This document shows positions 25,155-28,962 of a DNA stretch of 28,962 bases, one piece after another. The stretch covers positions 1 to 28,962 of the IMG/VR virus record IMGVR_UViG_3300047564_005609. One strand, given 5' to 3'. Each line of letters starts with the position of its first letter. The first letter of the stretch is position 1. Position numbers and translations under genes: made by a program. This DNA comes from a virus. The notes beneath the pieces are model-generated. The model searched no databases. It had not been told where the DNA came from and was given only the letters and a program-made list of their open reading frames with translations.

Positions 25155-26003
25155 ATGGCTCAACCATCTACCAGACAAGAATTAATTGATTATTGTAAGA
25201 GAAAACTAGGTGCTCCCGTTCTGGAAATTAATGTGGCAGACGAGCAAATAGAAGACTTGGTAGATGATGCTATTCAATTTTTCCAAGAGAGGCATTTTGA
25301 TGGAGTTTACCCTACTTTTTTTAAATACAAATTAACTCAAAATGATATTGAAAGAGGAAGAGCAAGGGGAATAAATTCTTCTACTATTGGTATAACAACT
25401 ACTAGTGTTTCAACATCGATTGCTGGTATTTCTACTACATTTAATTATGAAGAAAATGGAAATTATTTACAAATGCCACCTTCAGTGATAGGAGTAAATA
25501 AGATTTTCCTTTTTGATGGTGCAAATAATATTACCAATAATATGTTCAGTGTTAAGTATCAATTATTTTTAAATGATATTTATTATTGGGGGACGACTGA
25601 ACTTCTGACTTATGCAATGGTAAAAACTTACCTCGAAGATTTAGATTTTCTCCTTAATACACAAAAACAAATCAGATTTAATAAAAGGCAAGATAGATTA
25701 TACTTAGATATTGATTGGTCTTCAGTAAGAAATGACCAGTATATTATAATAGACTGTTATGCAACTTTGGATCCAAATAGTTACAGTCAAGTTTGGAATG
25801 ATTCTTTTATTAAACCATATCTAACTTCTCTGATTAAAAGACAGTGGGGACAAAATATGATGAAATTTAATGGAGTTAGACTTCCAGGTGGAGTGGAATT
25901 GAATGGAAGACAGATGTATGATGATGCTCAGAGAGAAATTGATATGTTGATGGAAAGAATGTCTAATACTTATGAATTACCACCTTATGATATGATAGGT
26001 TAA
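25155..26003 (+). CDS. 13: Head-tail neck protein gp13 (T4-like)
   Basis: The 282-residue product is close to T4 gp13 (309 aa), which with gp14 forms the neck that closes the filled head and accepts the tail. The N-terminus QELIDYCKRKLGAPVLEINV then EDLVDDAIQFFQERHFDGV, and the C-terminal RQMYDDAQREIDMLMERM, are the usual marks of marine gp13. A Ser/Thr/Ile-rich loop (residues ~75-96, TIGITTTSVSTSIAGISTT) interrupts the N-terminal part and resembles the GIGSTS linkers of the gp7-like protein. The 48-base gap upstream has only a weak match to the late promoter (ACTAAATA, 25128-25135) and no strong ribosome site. Four bases separate its stop from gene 14. Confidence 0.92.
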   Translation: MAQPSTRQELIDYCKRKLGAPVLEINVADEQIEDLVDDAIQFFQERHFDGVYPTFFKYKLTQNDIERGRARGINSSTIGITTTSVSTSIAGISTTFNYEENGNYLQMPPSVIGVNKIFLFDGANNITNNMFSVKYQLFLNDIYYWGTTELLTYAMVKTYLEDLDFLLNTQKQIRFNKRQDRLYLDIDWSSVRNDQYIIIDCYATLDPNSYSQVWNDSFIKPYLTSLIKRQWGQNMMKFNGVRLPGGVELNGRQMYDDAQREIDMLMERMSNTYELPPYDMIG

Positions 26004-26007
26004 TCAT

Positions 26008-27390
26008 ATGCTTAATCCATTTTTTCAACAAGGTTCTTTTGGTGAACAAAGTTTAATTCAGGATTTAATTAACGAACAACTTAAAATATATGGCGTAGAT
26101 GTATACTATCTTCCAAGAAAGTATATAACGGAAAAAACTGTAATTAAAGAAGTAATAGAATCAAAATTTGATATATCGCACCCCATTGAGGCTTACATCG
26201 ATAATTATGAAGGTTACGGTGGCAATGGAACAATTTTATCTAAGTTTGGAATTCAAGATGTTGATGACTTGACCTTGATTATTTCTAAAGATAGATTTGA
26301 CACTTATATTGCCCCTTTAATTAGAAATAATCCTAATATAAAGTTAGGAAATAGACCAAAGGAGGGTGACTTAATTTATTTTCCTCTTGGCGATAGACTA
26401 TTTGAGATAAAATATGTAGAACACGAAAAACCATTTTATCAACTTCAAAAAAATTATGTTTATGAATTGAGATGCGAACTATTCAGATATGAAGATGAAG
26501 ATTTAGATACTAGCATTGATTTTATAGATGATAATGTAGTAAATGAAGGCTATATTCAAACTTTAACTTTAATTGGAGCTGGAGTAACTGCAACTGCCAT
26601 AACCTCAGTAGTTAATGGTGGAGTAAGATCTATTAGAGTTACTAATAGAGGAAATGGATATACATCCACACCACAAGTAGCAATATCTTCAGCACCTTTC
26701 GGTGGCAGGAATGCTGTTGGGGTTGCAACTATGATTAATAGTTTAGTTGATTGTGTTGGAATAAAATCTTCAAGAGTTCAAGGTGTAGAACTTATAAATC
26801 CTGGAATTGGATATACTTTAGCTCCAAATGTAGTTTTTGTTGGTGGCGGCGGATCTGGAGCTGCAGCAACATCTGTGATAGGAAATGGATTGGTTGGAAT
26901 TGTAACAATAACAAATGGTGGTTCTGGATATACTAATATTTCACCACCAACTGTTACTTTTAGCGGTCCAGGAATAGGGACAACAGCTATTGGATATGCG
27001 GTAGTAAATTCTTCGGGTTCTATATCGCAGATTAGAATTTTAGATGCTGGGGTTGGATATACGACAGCACCTACTATAACAATCGAATCTCCATATTCAT
27101 CTGGTATTGGCACATATAAATTTAATGAAGAAATTATTGGATCCATAAGTGGTTCTTCTGCAAAAGTTAAGTCGTGGAACGTTGTCAGTAGAGAATTAAA
27201 AGTTTCAATAATTACTGGAACTTTTGTTCCGGGAGAAATAATAACTGGACAAGATAGTGGTGCTACTTATGAATTGCGTGTATTAAATACTGATAATATT
27301 GTTGATCCATATGCCGATAATGATAATATAGAGGAACTTGCTGACACTATAATAGATTTCAGTGAAAATAACCCATTTGGAATGCCATAA
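26008..27390 (+). CDS. 14: Neck protein gp14 with GxGY-repeat insertion
   Basis: The 460-residue product is gp14, the second neck protein. The N-terminal ~180 residues (FGEQSLIQDLINEQLKIYGV, VYYLPRKYITE, EGDLIYFPLGDRLFEIKYVE) are the conserved gp14 core, and the C-terminus ends IIDFSENNPFGMP as expected. T4 gp14 has 256 residues; the excess is accounted for by residues ~182-368, which consist of four GxGY repeats, and ~374-430, an SGA/GE unit (SGSSAKVKSW, TGTFVPGEIITGQDSGA). The conserved ends flanking the repeats show insertion into a normal gene, not fusion. The inserted part probably projects from the neck, possibly replacing the missing whisker (wac) function; that is inference. The gene runs directly after 13 with no separate promoter. 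Confidence 0.9.
   Translation: MLNPFFQQGSFGEQSLIQDLINEQLKIYGVDVYYLPRKYITEKTVIKEVIESKFDISHPIEAYIDNYEGYGGNGTILSKFGIQDVDDLTLIISKDRFDTYIAPLIRNNPNIKLGNRPKEGDLIYFPLGDRLFEIKYVEHEKPFYQLQKNYVYELRCELFRYEDEDLDTSIDFIDDNVVNEGYIQTLTLIGAGVTATAITSVVNGGVRSIRVTNRGNGYTSTPQVAISSAPFGGRNAVGVATMINSLVDCVGIKSSRVQGVELINPGIGYTLAPNVVFVGGGGSGAAATSVIGNGLVGIVTITNGGSGYTNISPPTVTFSGPGIGTTAIGYAVVNSSGSISQIRILDAGVGYTTAPTITIESPYSSGIGTYKFNEEIIGSISGSSAKVKSWNVVSRELKVSIITGTFVPGEIITGQDSGATYELRVLNTDNIVDPYADNDNIEELADTIIDFSENNPFGMP
26551..27110 (+). repeat. Four GxGY repeats inserted in gp14
   Basis: Residues ~182-368 hold four units: IRVTNRGNGYTSTPQVAI, VELINPGIGYTLAPNVVF then GGGGSGAAA, VTITNGGSGYTNISPPTV, and IRILDAGVGYTTAPTITI. Spacing is ~45 residues. 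They are the most regular set in the window and the best source for a profile of the module. Confidence 0.8.
27129..27290 (+). repeat. SGA/GE-type module in gp14
   Basis: Residues ~374-430 read I-G-S-I-S-G-S-S-A-K-V, then LKVSIITGTFVPGEIITG and QDSGATYEL. A similar plan (SGA-x-G...GTFVVGERF) appears in the 1908-aa protein near nt 17941-18040, and a looser one in the gp7-like protein near 9690-9830. Function unknown. Confidence 0.55.
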
Positions 27391-27393
27391 ATA
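27386..27393 (+). promoter_or_regulatory. Possible late promoter CATAAATA upstream of gene 15
   Basis: A seven-of-eight match to the late promoter octamer overlaps the gp14 stop codon and lies 44 bases before the gp15 ATG. With one mismatch in an AT-rich genome it may be chance, but this is one of only four gaps over 30 bases in the window. Confidence 0.4.
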
Positions 27394-27425
27394 TATTTTA
27401 TTATAACTAAATTATAGTATTAACG

Positions 27426-27430
27426 AAGGA
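27426..27430 (+). promoter_or_regulatory. Shine-Dalgarno AAGGA for gene 15
   Basis: AAGGA lies seven bases before the ATG at 27438 and fixes the gp15 start. Confidence 0.65.
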
Positions 27431-27437
27431 TATAAAA

Positions 27438-28439
27438 ATGTTTGAATACTTTTACTACGAAATCTTAAGAAGAACTGTTGTTTCCTTCGGTTCTTTGTTT
27501 AATAACATAACAATTAAACACGCAGATAATAGTGGTAATACTACTAGTATTATGAAGGTTCCTTTAGCTTATGGACCAACTCAAAAGTTTTTAGCTAGAT
27601 TAGAACAGTCACCAAATTTAAATAAACCAGTTCAAATGAGTTTGCCTAGAATGTCATTTGAACTTATTGGTTTATCATATGACTCTGCTAGAAAATCTAC
27701 AACTACTCAAACTTTTATAACTTCACCAACATCAAATAAAAAACAAGAGAAAAAAGCATATTTACCTGTTCCATATAATTTGGATTTTGAACTAAGTGTG
27801 ATGACCAAACTAAATGACGATATGCTACAAATAGTAGAACAGATTTTGCCATATTTTCAACCCTCATACACTATTACAATTGATCTAGTAAAGGAAATTG
27901 GTGAGAAAAGGGATGTTCCTGTTGTTTTGAATAGCATTAGTATGTCAGATGATTATGAAGGTGATTTTTCAACCAGAAGAGCACTAATTTATACACTAAG
28001 ATTTACAGCAAAAACTTATCTCTTTGGACCAATTTCTACTGCATCTTCCGATATCATCAAAAAAGTATCTGTTGGATTTGTTGCTGGACACAAAACAGAT
28101 ACTCCATCTAGAGATCTTGTTTATAGTGTTGAAAAGAGAGCAATAAAAGACTATACGGGAGAAGTTACAACTACTCTATCCACAAATATTTCAGAAATTG
28201 ATACCATCATTGAAGTTACTGATGCAACAAATATTCCTGAGAATAGTTATATTTACATCGATGAGGAAGAAATTTTTGTAGATTCAAAAACAGGAAATAA
28301 ACTAACGGTAATTAGAGGTGCAGACAATACGACAGCTGCAGAACATGTATCTGGAACTGGAGTTAAAAAGATAACTCAAGAAGATAATCAATTAATAGAA
28401 GTTGGTGACGATTTTGGATTTAGTGGTTCGCTATCATGA
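27438..28439 (+). CDS. 15: Tail completion / sheath stabiliser gp15 (T4-like, extended)
   Basis: The 333-residue product is gp15, the hexameric ring that terminates the tail tube and sheath and joins the tail to the head. The N-terminus MFEYFYYEILRRTVVSFGSL parallels T4 MFGYFY...RR, and the central DDMLQIVEQILPYFQPSY (residues ~131-148) is the most conserved stretch of the family. KRDVPVVLNSIS and the EGDFSTRRALIYTLRF stretch follow. T4 gp15 has 272 residues; the extra part is C-terminal (~242-318) and matches the IDxEEI...RG module of the gp7-like and 834-aa proteins. A good Shine-Dalgarno sequence precedes the start. Its stop overlaps the gene 16 ATG in an ATGA junction, which indicates translational coupling. 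Confidence 0.92.
   Translation: MFEYFYYEILRRTVVSFGSLFNNITIKHADNSGNTTSIMKVPLAYGPTQKFLARLEQSPNLNKPVQMSLPRMSFELIGLSYDSARKSTTTQTFITSPTSNKKQEKKAYLPVPYNLDFELSVMTKLNDDMLQIVEQILPYFQPSYTITIDLVKEIGEKRDVPVVLNSISMSDDYEGDFSTRRALIYTLRFTAKTYLFGPISTASSDIIKKVSVGFVAGHKTDTPSRDLVYSVEKRAIKDYTGEVTTTLSTNISEIDTIIEVTDATNIPENSYIYIDEEEIFVDSKTGNKLTVIRGADNTTAAEHVSGTGVKKITQEDNQLIEVGDDFGFSGSLS
28161..28390 (+). repeat. IDxEEI...RG module at gp15 C-terminus
   Basis: Residues ~242-318 of gp15 read TDATNIPENSYIYIDEEEIF, then LTVIRGADNTTAAEHVSGTG. The layout parallels residues 144-196 and 3171-3231 of the gp7-like protein and 441-506 of the 834-aa protein. It follows the conserved gp15 body, so it appears to be an appended domain. 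Confidence 0.65.
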
Positions 28440-28867
28440 AAATGACTAAAAAATTTGAAGATTTAAACGAAACTTTTAATGTTTCCGGAGAAATAGTAGA
28501 AACAGAAAAAGTTTCTGAAATAAGCGTTCAAGAAAATAAAAATCCAGTTGATGATGTAAAAAAAGATTATGAGTATACAAGAGGAAATCTTTATTCCCTA
28601 ATAGAGAAAGGTCAAGAGGCTATAAATGGAATTCTAGAACTAGCACAAGAAAGTGAAATGCCTAGAGCATATGAAGTTGCGGGTCAATTAATTAAAAATG
28701 TTGCAGATGCCACAGATAAATTGATGGACCTTCAAAAGAAATTAAAAGATGTTGAAGAAGAAAAAGTATCAAGGGGCCCAACTACAGTAAATAATGCACT
28801 GTTTGTTGGTTCGACTGCAGATTTGGCAAAGTTTCTAAAACAACAAACTGAAAATGAAAACATTTAG
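28436..28867 (+). CDS. 16: Small terminase subunit gp16 (T4-like)
   Basis: The 143-residue product is gp16, the small terminase that recognises the concatemeric genome and stimulates the large terminase motor. It carries the marks of marine gp16: KKFEDLNETFNV at the start, YTRGNLYSLIEKGQEAINGI and AQESEMPRAYEVAGQLIKNV in the central helical region (residues ~42-86), a DLQKKLKDVEEEK coiled coil, and TTVNNALFVGSTADLAKFLK near the C-terminus. T4 gp16 is 164 aa. The ATG at 28436 overlaps the gp15 stop (ATGA). An in-frame ATG at 28442 gives the more usual MTKKFEDL start and may be the true one; there is no strong ribosome site to decide. Its end overlaps the next frame by 14 bases. Confidence 0.9.
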   Translation: MKMTKKFEDLNETFNVSGEIVETEKVSEISVQENKNPVDDVKKDYEYTRGNLYSLIEKGQEAINGILELAQESEMPRAYEVAGQLIKNVADATDKLMDLQKKLKDVEEEKVSRGPTTVNNALFVGSTADLAKFLKQQTENENI

Positions 28868-28962
28868 GCAGTTTAAAGAAGAGTGGACTAATAAATATAA
28901 AAAGAGTATTGATTGCTCAAACCCAAAAGGTTTTTCTCAACGTGCTCACTGTGCGGCAAGAA
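28854..28962 (+). CDS. Small Cys/His-motif protein, partial at window edge
   Basis: An open frame begins at ATG 28854, inside the end of gene 16, and runs off the window after 36 codons. The visible part starts MKTFRQFKEEWTNKYKK and contains CSNPKGFSQRAHCAAR (residues 21-36). A C-x-NPKGFSQ-x-AHC pattern occurs in many small proteins of unknown function in marine phages, as far as I recall; the two Cys and the His could bind a metal, which is inference. In T4 gene 17 follows 16, but the start seen here does not look like large terminase, so gene 17 probably lies further downstream. The true length cannot be seen. Confidence 0.6.
   Translation, partial: MKTFRQFKEEWTNKYKKSIDCSNPKGFSQRAHCAAR

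Noticed and set aside
26778-27146. Minus-strand frame of 122 codons within gp14
   Set aside because: It is complementary to the GxGY repeats, whose composition leaves the antisense frame open; no independent support.
27391-27437. Possible terminator between genes 14 and 15
   Set aside because: The ATTATAACTAAATTATAGT stretch has at best a four-pair stem, so no credible terminator can be claimed.
28854-28962. Start of large terminase gene 17
   Set aside because: The 36 visible residues contain C-x-NPKGFSQ-x-AHC, which is not a large-terminase N-terminus that I know; a small separate gene is more likely.

Overview
The window is a strictly collinear block of virion genes from a T4-like (contractile-tailed) marine bacteriophage. 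All genes lie on the + strand, are packed almost end to end, and have very AT-rich codon use. No host genes, tRNAs, integrase or auxiliary metabolic genes are visible. The order 25-6-7-8, then adhesion-type proteins, then 13-14-15-16, together with the sequence style of each protein (DUF4815, YHYH-like domain, GxGY repeats), fits the cyanophage/pelagiphage branch of T4-like viruses. The host is most likely a marine cyanobacterium or a SAR11-type bacterium; the window cannot decide which.

Layout. 14-2326: baseplate wedge genes 25 and 6. 2328-14837: one 4169-codon gene, 43% of the window. Its N-terminal ~400 residues resemble the C-terminal core of T4 gp7, and the rest is a long string of repeated beta-type modules with an embedded YHYH-like domain. 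14873-16429: baseplate wedge gp8, enlarged, behind a perfect T4-type late promoter. 16435-24721: a DUF4815 structural protein (1908 aa) and a separate 834-aa protein. The two look like halves of what is usually one polypeptide in related phages; they are separated by a Pro/Glu-rich and basic tail and by a second perfect late promoter. 24728-25106: two small genes (74 and 54 aa). 25155-28867: neck proteins gp13 and gp14, tail completion protein gp15 and small terminase gp16. 28854-end: the start of a small Cys/His-motif gene cut by the window edge.

How they work together. gp25, gp6, gp7-like and gp8 form the baseplate wedge. The two large proteins after gp8 take the map position of T4 genes 9-12 and wac, and probably form the host-contact apparatus. 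gp13/gp14/gp15 close the head-tail joint, and gp16 begins DNA packaging.

The most unusual theme is a small set of repeat modules: GxGY, H-x-TGE...PIGGL, IDxEEI...RG, and SGA/GE. They recur across several different virion proteins, including the gp8 wedge, neck protein gp14 and tail-terminator-like gp15, which are normally compact. There is no gene-free stretch over 60 bases.
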